Shown in pieces: positions 36,501-43,650 of a stretch of DNA of 64,000 nucleotides. The stretch is from Hafnia alvei (GTDB taxonomy: Bacteria > Pseudomonadota > Gammaproteobacteria > Enterobacterales > Enterobacteriaceae). A program made the position numbers and the translations under genes. The DNA is taken from positions 3,224,001 to 3,288,000 of the forward strand of contig NZ_OZ061315.1 of NCBI RefSeq assembly GCF_964063325.1, written 5' to 3'. The notes below the pieces were generated by a model, which worked only from the letters and a program-made list of their open reading frames with translations, had not been told where the DNA came from and ran no database searches. Positions within the stretch are counted from its first letter, which is position 1. Each line of letters opens with the position of its first letter.

Positions 36501-37131
36501 TAGCAGAACTATTGGTGAAACACTGCAATATCAGTATTCGTTAACTGCTACTGCATATGGGGAACAAGTGAATGTACCTAACAGTGCTATTACATGGTCC
36601 TCTAGTAAAAATAATGTTGCGACAATTGATTCATCAGGGCTAGTTAGCGCTAAAACTGAGGGAAGTACAGTAATTACAGCTGTTGGCACATATAATTCCG
36701 AGCCTTTCAATGTCTCGTCAGATCTAACTGTGGCTCCACTAGAATATTCATCCCTATATGGGACTAGTGGTACAAACAATGCTACTGTTGTGGTGACTCC
36801 TCCAGACTACAGTATTGAAATGCAATGTGGTGAAATAGTCGATGGCATGGGCTCTATTGGAGGAACAGGTGGAGCACGAGAAATTATCGATAGTACAGAT
36901 AATGTAACAAAAATTACGACAACTACAGGTAAGTGGGATAATAAATATATTGTTGGAAAGATTGTATTTACTTATAAAAATGGCTCAACCAAAACTTGCG
37001 GTCGTGCAGAGAACGTTATTGAAAATATCGAAAATGTTTACCAGATACCAGATAACTACAGACTACAAGGATACAAGGCACATGGTGATGCGTATGTTAA
37101 TGGGGTTCAATATATTATTGTGTTGAAATAA
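30589..37131 (+). CDS. Giant intimin/invasin-type inverse autotransporter adhesin
   Basis: 2180 residues. An extended signal peptide (about 1-48) precedes a LysM domain (about 65-113, YVLQPGDTIAQIAEKY) that binds peptidoglycan. The inverse-autotransporter beta-barrel follows (about 150-400, LGLGYRYFEGTYLLGANTFF, LGLGAEYQRDFLKVAANAYM). Then come invasin Ig-like domains, one degenerate and ten near-identical 122-residue repeats (about 750-1960), a Big_2-like domain (ITWSSSKNNVATIDSSGLVS) and a C-terminal domain of about 120 residues resembling a jacalin-like lectin (GSIGGTGGAREI, KITTTTGKWDN, VGKIVFTYKNGS). The tip DNA is AT-rich, unlike the GC-rich repeats. It should sit in the outer membrane and display the lectin tip for attachment. 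The frame is intact. Confidence 0.92.
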   Translation: MNKSKPPSASEIKIGKRYIRAIAHLNIGMQVVFPLALSFTPVMVARAETEDKKFLTTSAPVTTIPYVLQPGDTIAQIAEKYQLTVAQLKKLNQYRTFAHGFESVRAGDEIDVPVQSKSIATDAGSDDSAALAQRAQQAGHFLQNNPNSDSAKDLARGQALGAANSKANQEVASWLNGKGKARVKLDADRDFSLKNSELDVLYPLWENNAHQVFTQGSVHHTDSRNQSNLGLGYRYFEGTYLLGANTFFDHDWSRSHSRLGLGAEYQRDFLKVAANAYMRLTNWKNSPDFDNYEERPANGWDIRTEGYLPAYPGIGGKLVYEQYYGDRVGLFGKDNQQKDPVAVTAGVNYSPFPLMKFNVDHRMGKSNQNDTRFGIDLNYVFGAPLGQQLDSSLLAASRSLAANRYDFVERNNNIVLEYRKKESISLRLASQISGYSGESKSLGVSVNSTNGVERIEWTAPELLSQGGQIVQVSEQQFNVIIPEYQYGNDTNNSYVVSGVAYDKSGNASPKAESLVIVSSAAVSILNSTLTPMELQLPNDGTSTARLTLVLRDANNHLVSGIADDIKTTLSPVGRGQPDATVSAFSEDMTRMGTYSATVTAGENMGEYKITPEIHNAKLASATLYVGRAPVISGLTMSGKLALGEQLSGHYQFDSNSGNAQDASLYQWGNKGQTTGLNGAETIVTSGSVPGYTLVASDVGQVKELSVQARNGVETLGNTLTVTTAPGDNGNNTEGGGEGGVIVDETVAPTISNVAISGKLAVGEALSGSYTFAANTGNSTDTSEYQWGAKGSTANAVENGNGKAISQSGVVPSYTIDSSDAGQVLEVSVRAKNAADVYGNSATVTTAQTGGGNNTEGGGEGGVIVDETVAPTISNVAISGKLAVGEALSGSYTFAANTGNSTDTSEYQWGAKGSTANAVENGNGKAISQSGVVPSYTLQSSDAGQVLEVSVRAKNAADVYGNSATVTTAQTGGGNNTEGGDGNGNITDEQAAPSISNVAISGKLAVGEALSGSYTFDAKTGNPTDTSEYQWGAKGSTASVVENGNGSAISQSGVVPSYTIDSSDVGQVLEVSVRAKNAADVYGNSATVDTAQTGGGNNTEGGDGNGNITDEQAAPSISNVAISGKLAVGEALSGSYTFDAKTGNPTDTSEYQWGAKGSTASVVESGEGKAISQSGVVPSYTIDSSDVGQVLEVSVRAKNAADVYGNSATVDTAQTGGGNNTEGGDGNGSITDEQAAPSISNVAISGKLAVGEALSGSYDFDAKTGNPTDTSEYQWGAKGSTASVVESGEGKVISQSGVVPSYTIDSSDVGQVLEVSVRAKNAADVYGNSATVDTAQTGGGNNTEGGDGNGNITDEQAAPSISNVAISGKLAVGEALSGSYDFDAKTGNPTDTSEYQWGAKGSTASVVENGNGSAISQSGVVPSYTIDSSDVGQVLEVSVRAKNAADVYGNSATVDTAQTGGGNNTEGGDGNGNITDEQAAPSISNVAISGKLAVGEALSGSYTFDAKTGNPADTSEYQWGAKGSTVSVVENGEGKAISQSGVVPSYTIDSSDAGQVLEVSVRAKNAADVYGNSATVDTAQTGGGNNTEGGGEGGAIVDETAAPSISSVAISGKLAVGEALSGSYTFDAQTGNPADTSEYQWGAKGSTASVVESGEGKAISQSGVVPSYTIDSSDAGQVLEMSVRAKNGADVYGNSATVDTAQTGGGNNTEGGSEEGAIVDETAAPSISNVAISGKLAVGEALSGSYTFDAKTGNPADTSEYQWGVEGTTANAVENGQGKAISQSGVVPSYTLQSSDAGQVLEVSVRAKNAADVYGNSATVNTAQTGGGNNTEGGGEGGAIVDETAAPSISDVAISGKLAVGEALSGSYTFDAKTGNPTDTSEYQWGAKGSTASVVESGEGKAISQSGVVPSYTIDSSDAGQVLEMSVRAKNGAGIAGNAKTINTAQAGDGNNTNGGKDGTVVERYKFTVNPSSRTIGETLQYQYSLTATAYGEQVNVPNSAITWSSSKNNVATIDSSGLVSAKTEGSTVITAVGTYNSEPFNVSSDLTVAPLEYSSLYGTSGTNNATVVVTPPDYSIEMQCGEIVDGMGSIGGTGGAREIIDSTDNVTKITTTTGKWDNKYIVGKIVFTYKNGSTKTCGRAENVIENIENVYQIPDNYRLQGYKAHGDAYVNGVQYIIVLK
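32836..36465 (+). repeat. Ten 366-bp tandem repeats in the adhesin gene
   Basis: Units start at 32836 and then every 366 bases to 36130, each opening with ATCAGCAACGTGGC or a close variant. A degenerate unit starts at 32479. Each encodes one 122-residue Ig-like domain plus a Gly/Asn-rich linker (GGGNNTEGG). Spacing is exact, so gain or loss of units keeps the frame. Confidence 0.95.
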
Positions 37132-37180
37132 GATAACTTCATTCTAGTCTGTTTTAAATCAAAGTAATGCCTAAAGAGTG

Positions 37181-37228
37181 GCCCTCCCTATGCTGATGTA
37201 CAAAATTGCTTGGGAGGGCTATGAAAAA
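37181..37228 (+). terminator. Terminator after the adhesin gene
   Basis: GCCCTCCC (37181-37188) pairs with GGGAGGGC (37212-37219) about 50 bases after the adhesin stop. The tail (TATGAAAAAAT) is A-rich rather than T-rich on this strand, so strength is uncertain. Confidence 0.45.
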
Positions 37229-37271
37229 ATGGCCTAATCGAAATTTTTTATTACACCACTTAAATAAGTAG

Positions 37272-37718
37272 GTGTTAAATGATTCAGAAATGAGTGTTAG
37301 TGTGAAAAATAAAATTATTTCGTTCCTGTTTATGGCAGCTCATTTCTCGTGCTTTGCCCAATCCGATGTTAATCTAGCCTTTCATATGGGACTCGGTGCC
37401 AATGGGCATTATGAAATTGGCGGAACTATGGAAAATAACAGCTCAGAAACGTTGCCATATAGCGCGGTGACTTATATCACAATTGATAAAAATTGTGTGC
37501 CAAGCGGTGCGAAAGTAGCAAATCTTGGATCAATAAAAGCCAATGGCTCGTTGGAATTTAGGATCCCCGTTAAGGGCATATTATCCTCATACCGCATTTT
37601 AAGTGTATCGGCTTGGAATGATGTGGGGGTTCCCGTCGATGTTGATGATAAAACGGCTGAGGTAATTAAAAGCCGAGATAGTGAATTTATGAAGATCTGC
37701 AAGATAAAACGAAAATAA
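37272..37718 (+). CDS. Small secreted protein, FxLYD-like, next to the adhesin
   Basis: 148 residues from GTG 37272, or 142 from ATG 37290 (MSVSVKNKIISFLFMAAHFS). A Sec signal ends near CFAQ. The mature part, HYEIGGTMENNSSETLPYSA, VTYITIDKNC and GSLEFRIPV, looks like a single beta-sandwich such as an FxLYD-type domain. Two cysteines could pair. No function is known. It follows the adhesin by 140 bases and is AT-rich like the adhesin tip, so the two may have arrived together. Confidence 0.55.
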   Translation: MLNDSEMSVSVKNKIISFLFMAAHFSCFAQSDVNLAFHMGLGANGHYEIGGTMENNSSETLPYSAVTYITIDKNCVPSGAKVANLGSIKANGSLEFRIPVKGILSSYRILSVSAWNDVGVPVDVDDKTAEVIKSRDSEFMKICKIKRK

Positions 37719-37885
37719 TAGCTAATTGAATTGCAATGTTATTCTTATAAGGGATAATTACACTATATTGAATATATAGAATCACTTAAGATTATTAATG
37801 GGAGTAATTTGTTAATGCTAAAAAAGTAATTTTCAGCAAGATTAACTATTAAATTTTCACTTATGGAAAGAAGGTGTGAATGCTG

Positions 37886-38038
37886 TCATAACTGATAGGT
37901 ATATAACAATGAGTGGATGAGATAATATTGAAAAGAGTAGCCAGACTTCTTCGCAACATCTTTAGTTTTAAGTCGTTTTTCAATATTATCATCAATCCAG
38001 CGTAGTACGCCTTCTATAAGTTCATTTTTAGAGTGCAC
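37886..38038 (-). pseudogene. AraC-family (MarA/RamA-like) regulator remnant
   Basis: From GTG 38038 (GGGGGAAGCT upstream) 50 codons read HSKNELIEGVLRWIDDNIEK and KTKDVAKKSGYSFQYY, the start of a MarA/SoxS/RamA-type HTH domain. After SGYS the expected FQRxFK helix is lost and the frame ends. The second HTH is absent. It is a broken gene. Confidence 0.5.
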
Positions 38039-38174
38039 AGCTTCCCCCAAGACAATTAAATTATTCAACTGTGAAATAAAAAGTTTGAAAAAAAATGAGG
38101 CCAGCCATGCTGCATGCTGAAGCAAGACAGCGGTGATATAAGATGCTGCTCTTGGATATGGTCGCCACCAAATC

Positions 38175-38864
38175 ATGGCTGGAGGCATAAGACTCAATCT
38201 GCATTTTCTGGACAATGTGGTACGTAACAAAACGCTGCTCCCTCTCGTAGCTGGTGTTTACATTAGGAAAGAAGCAATGTTCTGGAAAGGAATCGTTACC
38301 TCATTGCAACGTATGTCCAATGCTCCCGTCCATATTGGTGGTTTTACCGCGTTAGAGCTCGAAGGACTTCGTCATTACCTATCTACAAGACTTTACCTTT
38401 ATTCCACAGCCACGTTCCCTCGATGGCAGGTTAGAATCGATGCTCCTGTACAATTTGAGTGGCGTGGCACTCCTCGCTTGTGGTCTGAGACGCAAATGCA
38501 AGACAACCAGTATCTCAGGCAATATATCTGCCAGGCATCACTCCCTCCATTGCATTATTCCTGTCCAGAGAAAACCATCTTGGAGCTCTTGGCGGCAGTA
38601 CCCAATACTATCAGCTTTGAACATGCCGACCAGCTTATGCAAGGACTACACAACCCATCACCTCGCAAGCAGAATGCCTTGCTGAAAGCCTGTAACAGTA
38701 TTAAAGCCAAGCGACTCTTTCTCTGGATGGCAGGAAGACATCGATACGCTTGGCTCAAGCACCTGACACCAGATCAGTATGAACTGGGTACTAGTAAACG
38801 ACCGTTCGCTAAAGATGGCACACTAGAGCCAATCAGGCAAATAACAGTACCTAAGGAGATGTAA
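38175..38864 (+). CDS. AbiEi-like type IV antitoxin, N-terminally altered
   Basis: 229 residues. The part LVAGVYIRKEAMFWKGIVTS followed by NAPVHIGGFTALELEGLRHYL is typical of AbiEi-type antitoxins (GVYxR, W--ALxxLQ, vH-GG-TALel-G). The C-terminal part is helical and basic. The normal N-terminal winged helix before GVY is only partly present, so the protein may be truncated. AbiEi represses its own operon and counters the nucleotidyltransferase AbiEii, whose gene follows but is broken. Confidence 0.65.
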   Translation: MAGGIRLNLHFLDNVVRNKTLLPLVAGVYIRKEAMFWKGIVTSLQRMSNAPVHIGGFTALELEGLRHYLSTRLYLYSTATFPRWQVRIDAPVQFEWRGTPRLWSETQMQDNQYLRQYICQASLPPLHYSCPEKTILELLAAVPNTISFEHADQLMQGLHNPSPRKQNALLKACNSIKAKRLFLWMAGRHRYAWLKHLTPDQYELGTSKRPFAKDGTLEPIRQITVPKEM

Positions 38865-38869
38865 AGAAC

Positions 38870-38994
38870 ATGAACAGACAAACCACTACTACCGACAAGT
38901 GCAACTTCCACTGCGAATTATTCCTTTTGTTTCACAGCACGAATGTTTCGCCCCCAAAGGGGGAACTACTATCAATTTGTTAGTTCATTACTGA
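38870..38994 (+). pseudogene. AbiEii toxin remnant
   Basis: Starting six bases after the AbiEi stop, two overlapping frames read MNRQT then YYRQVQLPLRIIPFVSQHEC and FAPKGGTTINLLVHY before a stop. This matches the AbiEii N-terminus, including the KGGTxINL nucleotidyltransferase motif. A frameshift lies after codon 5 or so, and the rest of the roughly 300-residue toxin is missing. The toxin is dead. Confidence 0.7.
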
Positions 38995-39177
38995 GCAGCA
39001 ATCGCCCTTCAGGATTAACACGGGCAATTATCAAAGCAAGGAAAATAAATAAGACATTATATCTACTAAATTATATTGATAATAAAGGTTACCGATGTCT
39101 TATTCATTATGACCCAACTTAACCGGTGAGAAGGCAGACATACTGTCGCCAGAGCTATTTGTCATGGGCAAAAAAGC

Positions 39178-39324
39178 GAGCTCAGAAAACGCTATCAGAA
39201 TGGGCAAGAGGAGCAACTGGGCGCTCTGGGCGCTCTGGGCCTGGCAACTAATGCTATCGTGCTCTGGAATACCATTTATGTGCAGGCCGCATTGGTAGAT
39301 TTACGGGAAGAGAGCGATGAATAG
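39178..39324 (+). pseudogene. Tn3-family transposase C-terminal fragment
   Basis: 49 codons read ELRKRYQNGQEEQLGALGAL then GLATNAIVLWNTIYVQAALV, the highly conserved C-terminus of Tn3-family TnpA. A GALGAL duplication is not usual. Nothing else of the transposon is visible. It marks a deletion end next to the AbiE remnant. Confidence 0.8.
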
Positions 39325-39415
39325 CCTTTATAATTATCTGTTGTAATGGTTGTAAAAGCATTGTTAAAAGCGTACGTTTTCGTACAATTGAGCTTCAGCC
39401 CCCTACGTAGCACAT

Positions 39416-39441
39416 AAAAAAGCCGCCTAATGGCGACTTTA
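39416..39441 (-). terminator. Terminator of the 39.5-40.0 kb two-gene operon
   Basis: On the minus strand GTCGCC, ATTA, GGCGGC, TTTTTTA forms a compact hairpin with a good T-run, 25 bases after the stop at 39466. Confidence 0.75.
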
Positions 39442-39465
39442 GAAGATAGTTAGTATAATACTAAA

Positions 39466-39696
39466 TTATTTTTGTTTTTTTATTTTTAAAACAACAAGCT
39501 CTATATCAGGAGTTAATCTATGGTGTTTTATATATGCATCAACAACTATATCATCCTGCGATCTTATATGCTTTATTTTTTCTTTTAAAACTTCTTCAAC
39601 ACTTCCTGCAAAGTTAATTTTCAAAGTATCGAAATCCATCAACCTTTCTTTTTCATCATCTACTAACCGCTTGTAGTCATTCATTTTAATATCCAT
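39466..39696 (-). CDS. Unknown small protein, second gene of operon
   Basis: 76 residues, not recognised. It is charged (MNDYKRLVDDEKERL, EEVLKEKIKHIRSQ) and ends in VVLKIKKQK. There is no signal peptide or membrane segment. The start at 39696 overlaps the stop of the upstream gene (TAATG), and a terminator follows. The two-gene layout, small sizes and AT-richness recall toxin-antitoxin or phage-defence accessory pairs, but there is no motif to support that. Confidence 0.5.
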   Translation of the reverse strand: MDIKMNDYKRLVDDEKERLMDFDTLKINFAGSVEEVLKEKIKHIRSQDDIVVDAYIKHHRLTPDIELVVLKIKKQK

Positions 39697-39971
39697 TAAA
39701 TAGTCTCCAAAAATAAACTCATTGCTATTCTTTTATTATTTACAATTGTATATAAACCGTATTCTGAATTATACTCGCAACTACATATCCTGTTTGCAAT
39801 CAGGTGTTTTTTTCGATATAAATCAGATAACTGAAAAACATCTTGTTTACTTTTTATTGATGATAGTGAACCTAATGAAAAAAGTTTTCCACGGTTAGAG
39901 TCATCAACATTGTTCAGCATTCTTGTTAAAAAACTGATTAAAGTGTTAGCTTTTATTTCTCTATGTTTCAT
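39696..39971 (-). CDS. Unknown small protein, first gene of operon
   Basis: 91 residues, not recognised. It is basic (MKHREIKANTLISFLTRML, SIKSKQDVFQLSDLYRKKH) and ends with KRIAMSLFLETI. It is coupled to the 76-residue gene by a TAATG overlap. The 230 bases upstream, to the IS3 end, are AT-rich and would hold the promoter. Confidence 0.5.
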   Translation of the reverse strand: MKHREIKANTLISFLTRMLNNVDDSNRGKLFSLGSLSSIKSKQDVFQLSDLYRKKHLIANRICSCEYNSEYGLYTIVNNKRIAMSLFLETI

Positions 39972-40282
39972 ATTATTAATACCAAGGTTAAGTACATTAT
40001 ATATTCACTTATAATATCATTATGGGTAAATATAAAAAAATCACAACTGCTATATTGTTCTCATCATCGCTACTAGATAATGTTTTCCTCGGTTAACAAG
40101 ATGGGGTTGTACGCCGGAACCTCCTAAATTTCCGGGAGGCATAATTATCTCTGTTGTGTTGAAGCTGAACAGTCGCACATCTACGGCGTGAGCGGCGTAA
40201 CGTCGGACTTGAAGTGGAATACTAAATCTGGCCACCTGAATAGAGGTGATATCATCGCCTCATAGTCAAAACAGGTGACATT

Positions 40283-40594
<312 letters not shown>

Positions 40595-40638
40595 TTGAGA
40601 AACTCAGGACGCGGTTTCCTGTTGCCTTTATTTGCAAT

Positions 40639-41460
40639 GTGTTCGGGATCCATCGCAGTAGCTATCGGTACTGGCTAAGCCGACCGCAGAAACCTGATGC
40701 AAAACACATCGTTATACTTAGCCTAGTTCGTGAAGTTCATCATGCCAGTAATGGCTCTGCGGGGGCCCGGAGCATTGCCGATATGGTCAGCGCAAAAGGT
40801 GTTCCGTTGAGTCGCTGGCGGGCCAGTAAGATAATGAAAGAGCTGAATATTATTAGTTGCCAGCAACCGGAGCATCGCTACAAAAAAGCCACAAAAGAGC
40901 ATGTGGATATCCCTAATCATCTGGATCGCCAGTTTGCAGTAACGGAACCTAATCAGACCTGGTGCGGCGACGTGACCTACATCTGGACGGGCAAACGCTG
41001 GGCTTATCTGGCGGTTGTTCTGGATTTATTTTCTCGCAAGCCAATAGGCTGGGCGATGTCGTTTTCTCCGGACTCAGTTCTGACAGGAAAAGCATTAACG
41101 ATGGCCTGGGAAACCAGGGGAAAACCGGCTGACGTTATGTATCATTCTGACCAGGGAAGTCACTATACCAGCAGGGAATTCAGACGGTTATTGTGGCGTT
41201 ATCGTATAAAGCAAAGCATGAGTCGACGAGGGAACTGCTGGGACAACAGCCCAATGGAACGATTTTTCCGCAGCCTGAAATCAGAATGGGTCCCGAACTG
41301 TGGATACGCTAATTTTAGCGAAGCAAATAGATCAATAACGAATTACATCATTGGTTATTACAGCCAGCTCAGACCCCACCAATATAACGGTGGCTTAACA
41401 CCCAATGAATCAGAGCGATTGTTCTGGAAAAACTCTAAAACTGTGGCCAGTTTTTGTTGA
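40639..41460 (+). CDS. IS3-family transposase OrfB (rve/DDE domain)
   Basis: The DDE integrase core is complete: WCGDVTYIW (first Asp), MYHSDQGSHYTS (second Asp), NSPMERFFRSLKSEW (Glu). The frame is in fact open upstream from the slippery run near 40552 (IKKGYRALDVRLPEQFSLVE), so the functional product is an OrfAB fusion and the ATG-like start at 40639 is only the first internal candidate. The element looks active. Confidence 0.92.
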   Translation: MFGIHRSSYRYWLSRPQKPDAKHIVILSLVREVHHASNGSAGARSIADMVSAKGVPLSRWRASKIMKELNIISCQQPEHRYKKATKEHVDIPNHLDRQFAVTEPNQTWCGDVTYIWTGKRWAYLAVVLDLFSRKPIGWAMSFSPDSVLTGKALTMAWETRGKPADVMYHSDQGSHYTSREFRRLLWRYRIKQSMSRRGNCWDNSPMERFFRSLKSEWVPNCGYANFSEANRSITNYIIGYYSQLRPHQYNGGLTPNESERLFWKNSKTVASFC

Positions 41461-41468
41461 CCACTTCA

Positions 41469-41572
41469 GCGAGTATGAGTGCCAGCAAACTGCCCCAAAT
41501 CCATTTTGCCCAGCGGCCATAGGCTCGATTAACGGCATTATCAACGTTGTCGTAAGACTTAAAAAATCCCAT
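41469..41572 (-). pseudogene. 5' end of a T6SS-linked membrane protein cut by IS3
   Basis: From ATG 41572, after a GGAAATGAATA leader, 34 codons read MGFFKSYDNVDNAVNRAYGR then WAKWIWGSLLALILAE before hitting the IS3 end. The sequence predicts one membrane helix. Position downstream of the DUF4123 gene suggests it belonged to the same effector operon. A continuation on the other side of the IS is not evident. Confidence 0.5.
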
Positions 41573-41617
41573 TATTCATTTCCTGATCAATCCAAAAACC
41601 ATCGACTGTTCATATTT

Positions 41618-42148
41618 TCAGTACTGTGTATTCGCAAGGTGAACTAATACCTCTGCCAGCGACCGTGTCCCATTGACCACATCCGGAAATGCAGCTCTTA
41701 CAGGGGCCGATTCCAGCGTTTGCTTCCCACCATTGAGGTAATAAAGCGTGAAAACTTTCTGATCGGCCTGAGAGAACAACCCCGCTTCTTTACTTTTATT
41801 CAGCGCTTTGATCACCATCAATCGCTGAGCACACGGCGGAAATCCCCTACTGGTTGGCATCTTCTGCCATTCTTTCAGGATACTGGTCACCTCGGGTTTA
41901 TCGGCAATCTGCTGCCAGGCGGCTTTATCAAGCCGGATAATGTGAGCGGTGGGCATTTCTACTTCAGAGGGCATGATGGCAAGTGGCTGCCACTGTATTT
42001 CGCCTGGGAACCACCACTGTGTGATGCCATTGAACAGAAAGGCATGCCAGTCGCTGTGTGCATGCTGCGCCAGCACGTCAATAACATGGCTAGCATAGAA
42101 ACGGGTCAGTTCAGTTGAGCCATTTGGCTGCACTATTTGTGCAGCCAC
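41618..42148 (-). CDS. DUF4123 T6SS adaptor, N-terminally truncated
   Basis: 176 residues. The part VQPNGSTELTRFYASHVIDV, then DWHAFLFNGITQWWFPGE, matches the second half of DUF4123 proteins (Tap/Tec adaptors), which load effectors onto VgrG. The first 100 or so residues are missing and an in-frame stop lies just upstream, so it may be non-functional. The C-terminal extension (residues 90-176) is helical. Its place downstream of the cassette array supports an origin in a VgrG-adaptor-effector operon. Confidence 0.6.
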   Translation of the reverse strand: MAAQIVQPNGSTELTRFYASHVIDVLAQHAHSDWHAFLFNGITQWWFPGEIQWQPLAIMPSEVEMPTAHIIRLDKAAWQQIADKPEVTSILKEWQKMPTSRGFPPCAQRLMVIKALNKSKEAGLFSQADQKVFTLYYLNGGKQTLESAPVRAAFPDVVNGTRSLAEVLVHLANTQY

Positions 42149-42246
42149 GGGATAACTGCACCGCTAACAACGATGGGTTGCGCGTGGAAACAGTGACTGC
42201 GGCACTTCCTGGTAACTTATACACATACTGATATTTTTTTGAAACA

Positions 42247-42592
42247 TCATAATCGGAAGATATTTGACCTTTCCTTCAATAAGATATGACGTATTAATGC
42301 CATTGTTTTTTCAATAATACTGTTAACGATGGCATCGCCTTCATCGTCAGAAAATAAAAGATGCTCGGTTCCTTTTAAGTCTAGTCCACAGCGTTCTTCT
42401 TTTGACATGACCCCCATTGGATCCACTTTTGAAATCAACGCAGACACATTTAATACCAGGCTCATGCAGGCCATAATCTATTATTGAATATACGGAATAG
42501 GAGTCTAACGAATCACTGTCATGGACAATTTCATGTAGCTCACCAAAATAATCAAAAAAAATAAGACAAATCACCCTTATCCCATGCTTCAA
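42247..42592 (-). other. Two overlapping fragments, possible broken immunity gene
   Basis: Two minus-strand frames (42347-42592 and 42247-42474) overlap. The first reads FDYFGELHEIVHDSDSLDSY then GIKCVCVDFKS; the second KEERCGLDLKGTEHLLFSDD then EKTMALIRHILLKE. They could be one frameshifted gene of about 110 codons. I cannot assign a family. Position at the end of the cassette array suggests an immunity or orphan toxin remnant. Confidence 0.3.
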
Positions 42593-42684
42593 ATTTTATT
42601 GAACTTAAACCATCGCTTTATTTATCGTTTGATGATTTTTGTCATAAATCAAACCTGGTGATAAGTAATTTGCAGGAACCCCCT

Positions 42685-42947
42685 TGTAATCCAATACTTT
42701 CCAGTAGCTATTTTTTCATCGTTATCGATAGTGGAGAAGCGTTTTTCTCTATATCTTGAAACAATCCACTAATATAATTTTCAGATTGCTGCCCAAGATC
42801 CAATCCACGGTCAAATGTAACCCCGAATGCACCAATAACAACCCTTGTTATTAGGGACGTGAGGACTCGTCCTGCTGGATAGGCAAAGGCACTTAAAGCT
42901 GAAAGGCTTAGCAAAGTTAACAAACTCATTTTATTTAGCGCCATCAT
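42685..42947 (-). pseudogene. Pesticin-like toxin fragment fused to a foreign signal peptide
   Basis: The frame 42708-42947 joins MNKMSLLTLLSLSALSAFAY, a Sec signal, to VVIGAFGVTFDRGLDLGQQS and ENYISGLFQDIEKNASP, which is almost identical to part of the pesticin-like cassette at 44809-45675. The homology covers about 42685-42870 and stops abruptly at GGGACGTGAGGA. It looks like a recombination scar of a lost cassette copy. Confidence 0.7.
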
Positions 42948-43033
42948 TCCTTCGAAATATGATGTTCATTAATCTAAACCATTCTGTTCAACCTTGACAC
43001 CAAGAGAAACAAACTCCCCATCATCAAAAATGT

Positions 43034-43475
43034 CTACCACTTACAATCGGTACCTTCTTCATTATAGGCATTAGTATTATCCGAAAATGATGTTATTGTA
43101 TTTTTTTTCGATTTATATGTTAACTGGTAAAACCGCGCCCCTTGAGACATTATTGTATAATATCCATTAAGTTTACCATCAATGAACTCGGCCCACTTTG
43201 ACGTATACTCGTCGGACCTTCCATCCTCATTAACTGCTGAAGAGCCTGAAATAAACACTAGCGGAATACCTTTATCTGATTTGCTGTATTTAACGTATCC
43301 CAGCGAGATACCATCCTGACTCACTTGAACAAATTTCACATTAATTTTACCAGATGAAAAACAGCCGACAACCTGGTTGTTATCTGCGTGCGCAAAGCCA
43401 GATAACAAAGCAAAGCAAAGCAAAGCAAAGCAAAGCAAAGCAAAGCAAAGCAAAGCCAATTGATTTTAGATTCAT
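43034..43475 (-). CDS. Exported immunity-like protein with CTTTG repeats in its signal peptide
   Basis: The best start is ATG 43475 with GAGG seven bases upstream (MNLKSIGFALLCFALL). Ten CTTTG repeats follow, encoding repeating LCFAL units of the signal peptide. With ten copies the ATG frame runs into a stop at GCACGCAGATAA, while the mature protein (SGFAHADNNQVVGCFSSGKI onward, about 120 residues, ending EGTDCKW) is in another frame reachable only from a poor TTG at 43459. Eight or eleven copies would put the ATG in frame. The mature part is a small periplasmic protein with two Cys, probably an immunity protein; its partner is not clear. Confidence 0.65.
43406..43455 (-). repeat. Pentanucleotide tract (CTTTG)10
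   Basis: Ten perfect copies (CAAAG on the plus strand). They lie 20 bases inside the gene counting from ATG 43475. Because five is not a multiple of three, slippage changes the reading frame, the hallmark of a contingency locus. Confidence 0.95.
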
Positions 43476-43650
43476 TGCAACGCCTCAATTCTATGATTAA
43501 AAAATGAGAGCATTTATGTATTCAATCCTACAAGTTTTCTTATGTACCGGCTCACAAAGAATTGTAATGACATCATTAGTTTCTTATTTGTAGCTGAATC
43601 GGATATATGTGTTTTTTAATATATTTATAAGCGTCACTCGTTTTTTTGAA

